Positions 9,091 through 17,892 of a DNA stretch of 64,000 nucleotides are shown here, piece by piece. The notes below the pieces were generated by a model. The model did no database searches and was not told the origin of the DNA. It saw only the letters and a list, made by a program, of their open reading frames with translations. This DNA comes from Herbaspirillum rubrisubalbicans. GTDB lineage: Bacteria; Pseudomonadota; Gammaproteobacteria; Burkholderiales; Burkholderiaceae_D. How positions within the stretch are numbered: the first letter of the stretch is position 1; every line of letters starts with the position of its first letter. The position numbers were made by a program, and so were the translations under genes. The stretch spans positions 1,364,001 through 1,428,000 of the forward strand of contig NZ_CP024996.1 in assembly GCF_003719195.1 (NCBI RefSeq), given 5' to 3'.

Positions 9091-10254
9091 ATGAGCACGC
9101 CTCCGGTTCTCGCCCCCGACACGTCCCATGCTCCCGGTCCCCTGGCGCGCCGTGCCAGCCGATGGTCAGGCGTGGCGCTGGCGCTGGTGCTGGCGGCGGG
9201 TTTGCTGTCCTGCGCCTGGCTGGTCCAGCGCGGCCAGATCGAATGGCTGCCCACCACCTGGAGCCGCGATGAAGCCCTGCACGGCGAGCTGACCCACAAG
9301 ATCGCCAAGCAACTCTCCAACGCCTGGTTGCCCACCCAAGCGGCCAACCTGGAACGCGCCGGCAGCTGGTTGCTGCTGGGCGACACCGGCCCGCGGGTGC
9401 GGCGCGGTTGCCCCGGCTGGCTGTTCCTGGCCGAGGAATTGCAGATCAACCACCACGCCCAGGCCAATGCCCAGACCAAGCTGCAGGCGGTGATCGCTAT
9501 CCGGCAGGCACTGGCACGGCGCGGTATCTCCCTGCTGGTGGCCGTGGTGCCCGACAAGAGCCGCATCGCCGCTGACCAACTGTGCGGCCTGCTGCGCCCT
9601 GCCGAATTGAATGGGCGTGCGGCGCAATGGGTGGCCGGCCTGCAGCAGGCGGGGGTACAGGCCATCGACCTGGCGCCCACGTTGGCGCCGCTGGGCGCCG
9701 CGGCCTATCTGCATACCGATACCCATTGGAATGAAACCGGCGCCCATGCTGCCGCCGAGGTGATTGCCGCCAAGCTCGCCACCGGCCTGCAGGCGACGCC
9801 CCAGCAAAGCTACCAGTCCCAGCCTGGCCCGCTGGCGCGCCGTCCGGGCGACCTGGTGCACCTGGCCGGGCTGGACTGGCTGCCCTTGCGCTTGCAACCT
9901 GCCCCCGAGTACGTGGCCGCCACCCGCTTCAAGGAAGTGCCGGGTGCCGGGCAGGGCAGTGCGCCCAAGCCCGGTGGCGACGATCTGGACGACCTGCTGG
10001 GCGACAGCAACCTGCCCAACGTGGCCCTGATCGGCACCTCCTTCTCGCGTAATTCCAACTTCGTCGGCTTCCTGCAGATGGCGCTGGGCGCCAGGATCGG
10101 CAGCTTTGCCAAGGATGGCGGCAAGTTCTCCGGCAGCGCCAGGGAATACTTCGCCAATCCGGCCTTTACCCAGACCCCGCCCAAGCTGGTGCTGTGGGAA
10201 ATTCCCGAGCGCGATCTGCAAACGCCCTATGAACCGATCGCACTGGCTCCTTGA
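9091..10254 (+). CDS. wssI: AlgJ/AlgX-like SGNH O-acetyltransferase, WssI-type
   Basis: 387 residues with one N-terminal hydrophobic anchor (about residues 28-45), then a periplasmic SGNH-like domain. GWLFLAEE, VVPDKSRI and the block HTDTHWNETG (Asp/His pair) are typical of AlgJ/AlgX/WssI proteins, and ALIGTSFSRN supplies the candidate nucleophile Ser. The protein is expected to place acetyl groups on cellulose in the periplasm using the donor delivered by the MBOAT protein. It starts 7 bases after wssH and ends the cellulose block. Confidence 0.82.
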   Translation: MSTPPVLAPDTSHAPGPLARRASRWSGVALALVLAAGLLSCAWLVQRGQIEWLPTTWSRDEALHGELTHKIAKQLSNAWLPTQAANLERAGSWLLLGDTGPRVRRGCPGWLFLAEELQINHHAQANAQTKLQAVIAIRQALARRGISLLVAVVPDKSRIAADQLCGLLRPAELNGRAAQWVAGLQQAGVQAIDLAPTLAPLGAAAYLHTDTHWNETGAHAAAEVIAAKLATGLQATPQQSYQSQPGPLARRPGDLVHLAGLDWLPLRLQPAPEYVAATRFKEVPGAGQGSAPKPGGDDLDDLLGDSNLPNVALIGTSFSRNSNFVGFLQMALGARIGSFAKDGGKFSGSAREYFANPAFTQTPPKLVLWEIPERDLQTPYEPIALAP

Positions 10255-10363
10255 GCGATGGTGTGGCTTGTTGCATTAATGCAATAAATAATTTCCTTTC
10301 ATCTGCACTTTCCTGCGTGCCAAGGTCCACTTTGCTGGAGGCCGCCCCCCGAGCCTGCTAAAC
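10255..10363. promoter_or_regulatory. Spacer between wssI and the SMC operon with a 14-bp perfect palindrome
   Basis: The 109-base spacer contains TTGCATTAATGCAA at 10271-10284, a perfect palindrome in an otherwise GC-rich setting, so it is more likely a protein-binding site than a terminator. A weak sigma-70-like pair TTGCTG (10332) - 18 bases - TGCTAA (10356) precedes jetA. No rho-independent terminator was seen for the cellulose operon. Confidence 0.35.
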
Positions 10364-11764
10364 TTGCCGGTCCGCCCACTGTACCGGGCAGGCTCCAGGC
10401 AAGGCCTGGTCAACCTCCACGACAAATTGACAGACGATTTCGAACCCGCTCCCTTAGCCGATGAGCATGAATCCGGCTCCTTCGAGAGCTATTTCCGCGA
10501 TCCCTCATTGGCGGCCGAAGCGCCCCTGGCCTGGGGCCTGGGGCAGCGCCTGGACGTGCTGGACGCGCTGCGCGGCCTGGTCTCCGGTGGCCAGGCGGCG
10601 GCACGCCTGCGCATCTGGATGTTCCTCGAACTGGCGGCCCAGCCGCAGGGCCGACTGCAGCGCGAAGACCTGAACCAGCTGTTCTATGCCTTGAAGCCCG
10701 AGGCCATGGACGCCGCCCTGAAGCGCCTACGCGACCTCGGCCTCCTGGTCTGGGACGCCACCGACCAGGATTACCAGCTCTCGCCCATCGCCCAGCAGGT
10801 GCAAGCTTTGCTGGCGCCCTTGACGCGCGCCGTGGGCGAGGATGACGAGATGGCCGCGCTGCTGGCCCAGGTGGCCGGGGCGCAGGCGCTAGGCCTGTCC
10901 GACGCCAGCCAGATCCGCCATCTGCACGCCCAGTTGGCGCGCCTGCACGACCAGTTCGCCGATGCCATCGAAAGTGGCTCCGAAGCCTTGCTGCGCCAAG
11001 CCCAGCCACGCTTCGAACGCGCCCTGAAACTGGTCAACCGTGCCGGCGAAGCCCTGACCGCCCTGATCCGCAGCGAACACGCCGACGCCCGCCTGGAACG
11101 CGAAGCCCGCGCCCTGGGCAATGGCCAGGCGCGCCTGTTGACCATGGCCAGCCAGTTCACCCGCGCCCTGCAACAGGCCGACCGCCAGCGCGTGACACTG
11201 GGCAGCACCGGGGTCACCAGCTCGGACGTGCGCCGCTGGCTGCAAGCGCATCCCGACCTGTGCTCGCTGATGGGCGAGGCGCTCTCGATCGGTGTGAAAC
11301 CGGTCTTTGTCAGCGGTCACGAATTGCTGGACGTGGCCGAGGGCGAGCTGGAGCGCGACCGTCCCGACGCCCAGCGCTCGCAAGGTTTGCCGCCTCCGGC
11401 CCAGGCCGTGGAAGGCAAGATCGAAGCCTTGCGGATGCCGGCCGAGCTGGGTGAATTGATCGAACAACTGACCCGCCTGGGCGCCTTGCCGGAAGGTGTA
11501 GAGTCCGGCGAGCCGCAAGCCCAGCCGCTATCGACCGTGGTGCTGGGCGGCAGTTTCGGCAAGGCCGCTTACCGCCTGCAATTGCTGCCGCTGCTGGGCG
11601 ACCGCCAGGCCCAGACCCTGCAAGGCCAGACCGGCGACCTGGCCAGATTGCCTTGGCAAGTCGGCTTCCTGCCACGTGTAGAAAAAATCGATGACCCCGA
11701 TGTCGCCGCCATGAGCGCCGGGGCCGTCCATCCAGATCCATCCCGGGAAAGACCCCATGAGTGA
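10364..11764 (+). CDS. mksF: Kleisin-like subunit of an SMC complex (MksF/JetA)
   Basis: 466 residues, largely alpha-helical, with a winged-helix-like N-terminal region and long helices rich in Ala, Leu, Arg and Gln (about residues 130-300). It is the first gene of a four-gene set with a small winged-helix protein, an SMC ATPase and a Toprim protein, which is the layout of Mks condensins and Wadjet anti-plasmid systems. No ATG exists near the 5' end; TTG codons at 10364 and 10427 are both possible and neither has a clear ribosome site. The more basic first 21 residues look less protein-like, so 10427 may be the real start. The end overlaps the next gene by 8 bases. Confidence 0.8.
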   Translation: MPVRPLYRAGSRQGLVNLHDKLTDDFEPAPLADEHESGSFESYFRDPSLAAEAPLAWGLGQRLDVLDALRGLVSGGQAAARLRIWMFLELAAQPQGRLQREDLNQLFYALKPEAMDAALKRLRDLGLLVWDATDQDYQLSPIAQQVQALLAPLTRAVGEDDEMAALLAQVAGAQALGLSDASQIRHLHAQLARLHDQFADAIESGSEALLRQAQPRFERALKLVNRAGEALTALIRSEHADARLEREARALGNGQARLLTMASQFTRALQQADRQRVTLGSTGVTSSDVRRWLQAHPDLCSLMGEALSIGVKPVFVSGHELLDVAEGELERDRPDAQRSQGLPPPAQAVEGKIEALRMPAELGELIEQLTRLGALPEGVESGEPQAQPLSTVVLGGSFGKAAYRLQLLPLLGDRQAQTLQGQTGDLARLPWQVGFLPRVEKIDDPDVAAMSAGAVHPDPSRERPHE

Positions 11765-12488
11765 GACCCTAGACGAAGCAGGCCTGTTGGCCGCCGAACT
11801 GCTGGCGCGCCGCTGGCTGCCCCGCAAGCATCCGCGCGTGCGCCGCGCACTGGTCGATGCCGACCTGTGGCAGGCGCTGCAAGACCGCCTGGCCCAGGTC
11901 GGCCTGCGCCTGGTGGACAACATCCACGCCGACCACATCAGCGTGGCCCTGGTACGCCCGGCCGAGTACGCCGTCTTCGGCGAGGCCGGCATGAACGCCA
12001 ACAACAACCTGGATCTGCCGCGCGATGCGATTTCGCTGCTGGTGGTGCTGTGGTCGCTGATCGTGCTGCCCAAGCGCGAGCGCCAGTCGGCGCGCGCCGC
12101 CGGTGACCATGTGGAGCAGCAGGAAGAAATGTTCCACACCGAAAAACCCATGCCCAGCGCCGCCGAGGTCAGTCCGGTGGTGTCTTACAAGGCGCTGCTG
12201 GCCGACTTCGGCAACCAGCTTGGCAAGAAGACGCGCATGGATACCAACCTGCGCCGCCTGGAAGCCCATGGCTTCATCCTGCGTCGGGGCGACGATATCG
12301 CCGAAGGCCCCTTGCTGGATCTGCTGCTGGACTACGATGCCCTGGCCCCGCGCATCCTCGATGGCGCGCTGGGCGATGTGCTGGCCCGCGCCAATGCCCG
12401 CGACGAGGCCAGTCCGGCCCAGGCGGATGCCGCCGATATCACGCAAGCCACCGAATCCACCGCATCCACCGAAGAGGGAGACGCCTGA
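11757..12488 (+). CDS. mksE: Winged-helix accessory subunit of an SMC complex (MksE/JetB)
   Basis: 243 residues, acidic, in the size range of MksE/JetB (about 200-240). These proteins bind the kleisin and regulate loading of the SMC ring. The segment VVSYKALLADFGNQLGKKTRMDTNLRR and the following LEAHGFILRRGDDIAEGPLLD read as helix-turn-helix and wing elements. The C-terminal 35 residues are low-complexity Ala/Glu/Thr. The start lies inside the end of the kleisin gene and the stop overlaps the SMC start (TGATG), so the three subunits are probably made in fixed proportion. Confidence 0.8.
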   Translation: MSETLDEAGLLAAELLARRWLPRKHPRVRRALVDADLWQALQDRLAQVGLRLVDNIHADHISVALVRPAEYAVFGEAGMNANNNLDLPRDAISLLVVLWSLIVLPKRERQSARAAGDHVEQQEEMFHTEKPMPSAAEVSPVVSYKALLADFGNQLGKKTRMDTNLRRLEAHGFILRRGDDIAEGPLLDLLLDYDALAPRILDGALGDVLARANARDEASPAQADAADITQATESTASTEEGDA

Positions 12489-15301
12489 TGTTCCACCTGC
12501 AATCGCTGGAACTGCTGCAGTGGGACTATTGCCAGCGTTTGACGCTGCCCCTGGACGGTTCCATCATCACCATCGCCGGCCCCAATGGCTCGGGCAAGAC
12601 CACGCTGCTGGACGCCATGCGCACCCTGCTGGGCCTGGAGTGTTCGGGTGGGCGCAGCTACAAGACCTATGCGCGCCACGCCAATGCCGACACCACCTGG
12701 CTGCGCGCCACCGTGGACAACCGTCCGCACGGCCGTCAGACCTCGACCCGTCCCTTCGCCCGCAACCTGCTCTATGCCGACCAGGTCACGCTGGCTTGCC
12801 GCATCGAGCGCAATGGCGGCGACTGGCAGCGCCGTTACTGCATGAGCGATGGCGATGTGGCCATCGAAACCCTGGCGCAATTGCCCGAGAAGGAGTGGCT
12901 GGGCCTGGACCACTGGCGCAAGCGCCTGGAAGGCGCTGGCCTGTCGCGCGCCATTGCCCGCGTGCTGGCGCTGGAGCAGGGCCAGACCGACCGTCTGTGC
13001 GAATTCTCGCCCAAGGAATTGCTGCGCCTGGTGTTCGAAGTCTTTGGTGACCAGGAAGTCCTGGATCGCTATGAAGAAGCACGCCGCCATCAACGCGACC
13101 TGGCCGCCGAGGTCGCCCAGGCCGAACAGGAACTGGCCTATAGCGAAGCGCAACTGGCCCAGCTCGACAGCCGCGTAACGCTTTATCGCCAATATCAGGG
13201 CAAGCTGCGCGAGCGCGAGATGCTGGCCACGGAAGTCATCCCGGTATTGCGCTGGCACGAAGAGCGGCAAGGCACGGCCACCCGCCTGCGGGAACTGCAC
13301 CGCCAGCGCCTGCACCACAACAGCCAGCGTCGCCAGCGCAGCAGCGACACCCTGCAATTATCGGCCCTGCTGACGCAACAGCAGGCCGCACGCGACAAGG
13401 TCGCCGCGCTGGAACGCGACAAGGCCGAGGCGCAACAAGCCCAGCAAAAGGCGCGCGACGCCGAAAAGCCGGTGGAAGAACTGGTCAAGCAAGCCGATGA
13501 ACTGCTGGCGCTGTCGGCCGTGGAGGGCGACGCCACCCAACTGCTGGCGCGGGTGGACGAACTGGAGCAGCAAAAGAGCGCGCTGCACGACCGCTGGCGC
13601 GATCTGGAGCAACAGCGCAAGGACGCCAACGGCGCGCTGGAACGCCTGACCGGCCAGCGCCAGGCGCCGCGTCCGGGCGACGTGCAGCAATTCACTCGCG
13701 CGCTGCGCCAGGCCGGCATCGCCCATCACCTGCTGGCCGATGTCATCGAGATTGCCGACGACCACTGGCGGGCCGCCGCCGAAGGCGTGTTGCGGGCCTC
13801 GTGCTGGGTGGTGGTGCTGGACGATCCCAAGGATGAAGCCGCCGCCATGGCCCTGGCCGAGCGCGAGCGCTATCGTCATTACGTGGTGGCCGACGCCGCC
13901 ACCGCCACTGCGCAGCCACCGGCCGAGAGTCTGTTGGCGGTGTTGCGCTTCTCGGCCAAGGCACCGTCCTGGCTGCTGCGCCAACTGGCGCAGATCCGTC
14001 GTGTGGCCGATACCGCCGAAGGGGCAAGCAGTGGGGGCGAATGGATCACTGCGCAAGCCTACTGGCGCGATGGCCGTGGCGGGCGCAGTGTCTGGCGCGA
14101 TCCGGGTGATTATCAATTCGGTGCGGCGGCCCTGGCCTCACGCCAGGCCTCGATCCAGAAACGCCTGGCCACGCTGGATGAGCAACTGACCGATATCGTG
14201 CTCAAGCAAAGCGAAGTCAAGCGCCAGCTGGAGGCGGCCCGCAAAGCTACCGAAGGACACCTCGCGGCTGAGGTTCTGGTGCGCCGAAGTGAAGAATTCG
14301 ACCAGGCACGCCACCAGTTACCGGCGTTGCGGCAAGCCCGTGTGGCCGCCAGTGAACGTTGGTTCCAGCTTGACGCCCAGTACGCCGAGGCCATCGAACA
14401 GCGCACCATCCTCGATGGTCGTCACGACGCCCTGCAACGTCGCCTGCGCGACACCGAAGGCGACCTGGCCGGACAGGAACGCGACTGGCGCATCCGCCAC
14501 GACGAACAGCGCGCCCGCGCGCTGGCTTCGCGTGCGCAGAAAAGCCGCTTCCCGCAACGCTGGATCGCCACCGATGCCTTGCAAGCGCTCTACGACAAAT
14601 ACACCAATGCCAAGCAAGCCGAGCTGCGCATGGCGTCGGTGGAAAGTGAACTGGAAACCGGTCAGTGGGAAAAAGACGGCACGGTCGAGGACAAGCACCT
14701 CATCATGCAGGGTACGGTGGGCAACCAGCGCAATGAACTGGACTCGCGCAAGATCAGCAATGCCCAGGCCGAGGAAGCCGTGGGCAATGCCCGCGAGCGC
14801 TACATCGACGTGTTGCGCGCCACCGTGCGCCGCTACCGCAAGAACATCGTCGATCTGGGTGCCTTGGCCGGGGTGGTGGTCAGCGCCGACCTGCCGCATC
14901 TGGACAATGACGACGCCATCCTGCGCCAGGCCGAACTGAAGGTCAGCTTCAACTTCGACGGCAAGGGCGAGATCGGCCTGAACGACGGCGAGGCCTCCGG
15001 TGGCCAGCAGGTCATCAAGTCGCTGATCCTGCTGGTGGGTTTGTTGAAGGATGACGACATGCCGGGTGGTTTCGTCTTCATCGACGAACCCTTTGCTCAC
15101 CTGGACGTGCGCAACATCCAGCTGGTCGGCAACTTCCTCAAGTCCACCCGCGCGCAATACGTGCTGACCACGCCGATCACGCACAACGTGGAAGTCTTCG
15201 AACCCGCCGATGTCACCCTGGTGACTTCCAAGAAACCACGCGAGGCCCGCTGGGCGCCGCCTATCGGCGTGTTGCAGCGGCGCTTGCGGCTGGATGCGTA
15301 A
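12488..15301 (+). CDS. mksB: SMC-like ATPase (MksB/JetC)
   Basis: 937 residues. Walker A GPNGSGKTT is at about residues 31-39, the ABC signature ASGGQQVIKS near 837, and Walker B FVFIDEPFAHLDVRN near 860. Between them are two long coiled-coil arms rich in Glu, Gln, Arg and Ala, with a small globular hinge-like region in the middle (about 400-540). This is the organisation of MukB-related SMC proteins. The short arms and total length suit MksB better than MukB (about 1480 residues). It should form a DNA-loop-extruding motor with the two upstream subunits. Confidence 0.9.
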   Translation: MFHLQSLELLQWDYCQRLTLPLDGSIITIAGPNGSGKTTLLDAMRTLLGLECSGGRSYKTYARHANADTTWLRATVDNRPHGRQTSTRPFARNLLYADQVTLACRIERNGGDWQRRYCMSDGDVAIETLAQLPEKEWLGLDHWRKRLEGAGLSRAIARVLALEQGQTDRLCEFSPKELLRLVFEVFGDQEVLDRYEEARRHQRDLAAEVAQAEQELAYSEAQLAQLDSRVTLYRQYQGKLREREMLATEVIPVLRWHEERQGTATRLRELHRQRLHHNSQRRQRSSDTLQLSALLTQQQAARDKVAALERDKAEAQQAQQKARDAEKPVEELVKQADELLALSAVEGDATQLLARVDELEQQKSALHDRWRDLEQQRKDANGALERLTGQRQAPRPGDVQQFTRALRQAGIAHHLLADVIEIADDHWRAAAEGVLRASCWVVVLDDPKDEAAAMALAERERYRHYVVADAATATAQPPAESLLAVLRFSAKAPSWLLRQLAQIRRVADTAEGASSGGEWITAQAYWRDGRGGRSVWRDPGDYQFGAAALASRQASIQKRLATLDEQLTDIVLKQSEVKRQLEAARKATEGHLAAEVLVRRSEEFDQARHQLPALRQARVAASERWFQLDAQYAEAIEQRTILDGRHDALQRRLRDTEGDLAGQERDWRIRHDEQRARALASRAQKSRFPQRWIATDALQALYDKYTNAKQAELRMASVESELETGQWEKDGTVEDKHLIMQGTVGNQRNELDSRKISNAQAEEAVGNARERYIDVLRATVRRYRKNIVDLGALAGVVVSADLPHLDNDDAILRQAELKVSFNFDGKGEIGLNDGEASGGQQVIKSLILLVGLLKDDDMPGGFVFIDEPFAHLDVRNIQLVGNFLKSTRAQYVLTTPITHNVEVFEPADVTLVTSKKPREARWAPPIGVLQRRLRLDA

Positions 15302-15312
15302 GAGGGGGCAGC

Positions 15313-16572
15313 ATGAGCCACTTGGTCGCGACGCCCATCGGTAAAAAACGTCGAAACGGTACAGAGTTTCAGAAGCGGGGGGCCTCAGGAGCGGTTCCCT
15401 CGGTGCTGAGACATTTCGAGCCGCATCAAATGGCTGCACTGCGCCTGTGGGTGGACGAAGATGAGTCCAAGCAGCACAAGCGAGAGAACTTGCTGAAGAT
15501 CGCCATGAAGAAGATCGAGGGTTTTAGACTTGAAGACGGCGATCTGTTGGTTCAGCATCTTTTGGACGATGGCTGGGTGACCTGCACCGAGTTCAGAAAG
15601 CCAAAGTGCGACTGGCAATGGGTGAGTCTTGCCTGGCGCGACTTGACCAAACTACAGTCCCTGTTGGGAGTGAGTGGCACCCTCGAACGCCAGCAACAAC
15701 GCCAGAGGCAGCTGGCGCAAGCCAAAGAGCAGCTCATCGCCCGTTTCGACAGTTTTGCGCAAGGCGATACCGATCCTTACCTCAACGATGAGTTGGCCCA
15801 GGCCATTGAAGCGCTGGAAAAAGCCAAGTCGCTGACCCTTGAGGCCTTGAAGCGACGCCTCGATCTGATGTTCCAGGTGGCGCACTGGCGCGATAGTGGT
15901 CAGCAGGGGATGCGTCAAGACTTTGCCTTGTCCGTGCGGGATGGGACCAAGGCCATCGAGGCCAATGAATGGAAGTGGCTGGATACGGTCTTCGACCTTG
16001 AACGCCTGGGTATCAGCCGCTTTGCCCAGACCGCATGGCTGGCAGGGGAGGTGGAGCTGTGCTGGTCAAATCGCAAGATGGAATTGTCTGCTGTCCATTT
16101 TCTGGGTATTCCGGTCGAGGACATGCAGCACCTGGAGCGGCTGGAGGGTGTGCAGCAATGGTGGCTGATCGAGAACCGGACCAGTTTTGAACGCAATGCG
16201 CGCAAGCTTCCCCATGGCACGCTTCTGCTCTGGATGCCGGGACGCCCCTCGTTGGGATGGCAGGCGATGATGGCCCATTTGCTGACCAAGGCGCCATGCC
16301 CGGCCTGGATCAGCGCTGATGCCGATCCGGCTGGCGTGGATATCGCGTGTGCGGTCGGTCGGCTGTGGGAGCAAGCCGGCCTGAGCTGGGAAGCGCATAA
16401 GATGAGCAGCGTCGAGTTGACACAGACCAAGCAGAAGTGGGACTTGACGCCACGAGATCGCTTGCTGCTGCAAAACTTGCTGGCACGCCAAGCATTGCCG
16501 GCCACACTGCGCAGCTTGTGTGAAACCATGCAACGCGAAGACCGCAAGGCCGAACAGGAAGCCTGGCTTTAA
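15313..16572 (+). CDS. mksG: Toprim-domain nuclease subunit (MksG/JetD)
   Basis: 419 residues. The N-terminal half is helical and DNA-binding-like. The C-terminal part carries DADPAGVDIA at about residues 336-345, the DxD of a Toprim fold as in topoisomerase VI-A/Spo11-type nucleases. In Wadjet systems this subunit cleaves plasmid DNA once the SMC motor has sensed a closed circle. A GAGGGGG ribosome site lies between the SMC stop and this ATG, 11 bases apart. From memory, type I Wadjet JetD carries a GDxDTHG-like Toprim motif, so DADPAG suggests the Mks-type branch; the exact class needs a profile search. Confidence 0.8.
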   Translation: MSHLVATPIGKKRRNGTEFQKRGASGAVPSVLRHFEPHQMAALRLWVDEDESKQHKRENLLKIAMKKIEGFRLEDGDLLVQHLLDDGWVTCTEFRKPKCDWQWVSLAWRDLTKLQSLLGVSGTLERQQQRQRQLAQAKEQLIARFDSFAQGDTDPYLNDELAQAIEALEKAKSLTLEALKRRLDLMFQVAHWRDSGQQGMRQDFALSVRDGTKAIEANEWKWLDTVFDLERLGISRFAQTAWLAGEVELCWSNRKMELSAVHFLGIPVEDMQHLERLEGVQQWWLIENRTSFERNARKLPHGTLLLWMPGRPSLGWQAMMAHLLTKAPCPAWISADADPAGVDIACAVGRLWEQAGLSWEAHKMSSVELTQTKQKWDLTPRDRLLLQNLLARQALPATLRSLCETMQREDRKAEQEAWL

Positions 16573-16581
16573 GTTTTTATC

Positions 16582-16599
16582 GGGGGACCGGGATCCCCC
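16582..16599. terminator. Short GC hairpin between convergent mksG and catD
   Basis: GGGGGA and TCCCCC pair around a 6-base loop, 9 bases after the mksG stop and 18 bases from the catD stop. There is no long T tract, so termination strength is uncertain, but the position between converging genes fits a shared terminator. Confidence 0.45.
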
Positions 16600-16616
16600 A
16601 TTTCACCTTCTCACAT

Positions 16617-17396
16617 TCATTCCGTCAGGAACTGCCGCACCGCCTGCGTAAAGGCACGCGGTTGCTGCTGGTTGGAGATGTGGGCGGCATCGAACTCCAC
16701 ATACAGCGCGCCGGGAATGGTGGCTCGCATGAATTGCGCATCGGCCGGCGGCGTCGGCAGGTCGCCGCTGCCGGCAATCACCAGCGTGGGCGCGCGGATG
16801 CCGGCAATCGCTTCCCGCAGGTCATTGTCGCGCACCGCTGCACAGGCGCCGGCATAGCCTTCAGCCGGGGTAGCCAGCAGCATGGCCGTCAGCGCTTGCA
16901 CCTGCTGTGGATTGTGCTCGGCATACTCGGGCGTGAGCCAGCGCGAGACCACCGCCGGCGCGATGGCTGGCAGGCCGTCACGCAGGACGGTGTCGATGCG
17001 GCTGTTCCAGGCCTCGGCCGTGCCGATCTTGGCGCCGGTGTTGCAGAGGATGAGTTTGTTCACGCGCTCCGGGTGATGCACCGCCAGCCACATGAAGGTG
17101 CTGCCACCCATGGACAGACCGCAGAAGTGCGCTTGCGCAATCTCCAACTGGTCGAGCAGGGCGATCACGTCGCTGCCCAGCTGGGCGATGGTGTAGGGGC
17201 CGGGCGTGACCTCGGACTGGCCGTGGCCGCGCGTGTCGTAGCGCAGCACGCGGAAGTGCTGGCTCAGTTCGGCAATCTGCGGCTCCCACATCGCCAGCGA
17301 GGTGCCCAGCGAATTGGACAGCACCAGCACCGGCAAGGCCGCATCGCCATCGAGCTGGTAATGCAATTTGATTCCGTTCAGTGTTGCAAATGGCAT
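16617..17396 (-). CDS. catD: 3-oxoadipate enol-lactonase (alpha/beta hydrolase)
   Basis: 259 residues. It hydrolyses beta-ketoadipate enol-lactone to beta-ketoadipate, the last step of the ortho branch encoded here. The nucleophile elbow GLSMGGS, the oxyanion region SLGTSLAMW and DTRGHGQSE, and the C-terminal AAHISN with the catalytic His are all present. I start at the ATG at 17396, which has AAGGA seven bases upstream, rather than 24 bases further out. The gene follows catC on the same strand, forming a catC-catD unit. It is also known as pcaD; catD is chosen from its neighbours. Confidence 0.92.
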   Translation of the reverse strand: MPFATLNGIKLHYQLDGDAALPVLVLSNSLGTSLAMWEPQIAELSQHFRVLRYDTRGHGQSEVTPGPYTIAQLGSDVIALLDQLEIAQAHFCGLSMGGSTFMWLAVHHPERVNKLILCNTGAKIGTAEAWNSRIDTVLRDGLPAIAPAVVSRWLTPEYAEHNPQQVQALTAMLLATPAEGYAGACAAVRDNDLREAIAGIRAPTLVIAGSGDLPTPPADAQFMRATIPGALYVEFDAAHISNQQQPRAFTQAVRQFLTE

Positions 17397-17473
17397 GGAG
17401 AAATCCTTGGCGCGCCCCACGCGACGGTGGGTACGGGCATGTGTGAATCAAAAAGCGTCAGATGCCCCGGTCA

Positions 17474-17761
17474 TCAGCCAATCTGGGCAATGGCCGAGGG
17501 ATGCTGGGTCAGCGGTGTGACCGAAATGGTCATGAACGGATAGAGCGGCAGCGCCGAGAGGAGGTTGTGCAACTCATCGTTGCCGGAGACGTTGAAGATG
17601 CTCACGTTGGCATACTGCCCGACCACGCGCCACAGATCGCGCCACTTGCCTTCGCGCTGCAGTTTTTGCGACATCTCCTTTTCATCCTTCTTCAACTGAT
17701 CGGCCACGGCCTTGTCGAGCGTGGCGGGAATGTTGACCTGCATTTGAACCATGAACAGCAT
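17474..17761 (-). CDS. catC: Muconolactone delta-isomerase
   Basis: 95 residues, the usual size of the family. It converts muconolactone to 3-oxoadipate enol-lactone. The start MLFMVQMQVNIP, the segment EGKWRDLWRVVGQYANVSIF and the ending LPLYPFMTISVTPLTQHPSA match CatC closely. The ATG at 17761 has GGAG eight bases upstream, and an in-frame ATG 57 bases earlier is rejected. It is separated from catR by 131 bases that hold a promoter and a palindrome, so it is probably transcribed with catD and controlled separately from catBA. Confidence 0.95.
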   Translation of the reverse strand: MLFMVQMQVNIPATLDKAVADQLKKDEKEMSQKLQREGKWRDLWRVVGQYANVSIFNVSGNDELHNLLSALPLYPFMTISVTPLTQHPSAIAQIG

Positions 17762-17800
17762 GATGTGATCTCCATTGTCGTTATGGGTGGGGTCTTGCAT

Positions 17801-17817
17801 TGTTCGATAAGCGAACA
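17801..17817. promoter_or_regulatory. IclR/PcaR-like palindrome in the catC leader
   Basis: TGTTCG-ATAAG-CGAACA is a perfect inverted repeat with a 5-base centre. Its core GTTCGATAAGCGAAC differs at only two positions from the PcaR site I remember for pseudomonads (GTTCGATAATCGCAC). It lies just downstream of the predicted catC transcription start. A related half-site, ATTCGCAC, occurs near 17828. The PcaR link is from memory and inference. Confidence 0.5.
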
Positions 17818-17840
17818 TACATCCTTTATTCGCACAACCG

Positions 17841-17870
17841 AGTTTAGGCGTGCGCGCCTCGCACTGTCAA
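17841..17870 (-). promoter_or_regulatory. Predicted sigma-70 promoter of catC-catD
   Basis: On the minus strand TTGACA (17870-17865), 18 bases, then TAAACT (17846-17841). The -35 is perfect. The start would fall near 17835, giving a leader of about 75 bases that contains the 17801 palindrome. Confidence 0.55.
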
Positions 17871-17892
17871 CTTGGGCTGACTATCTGGCGCT

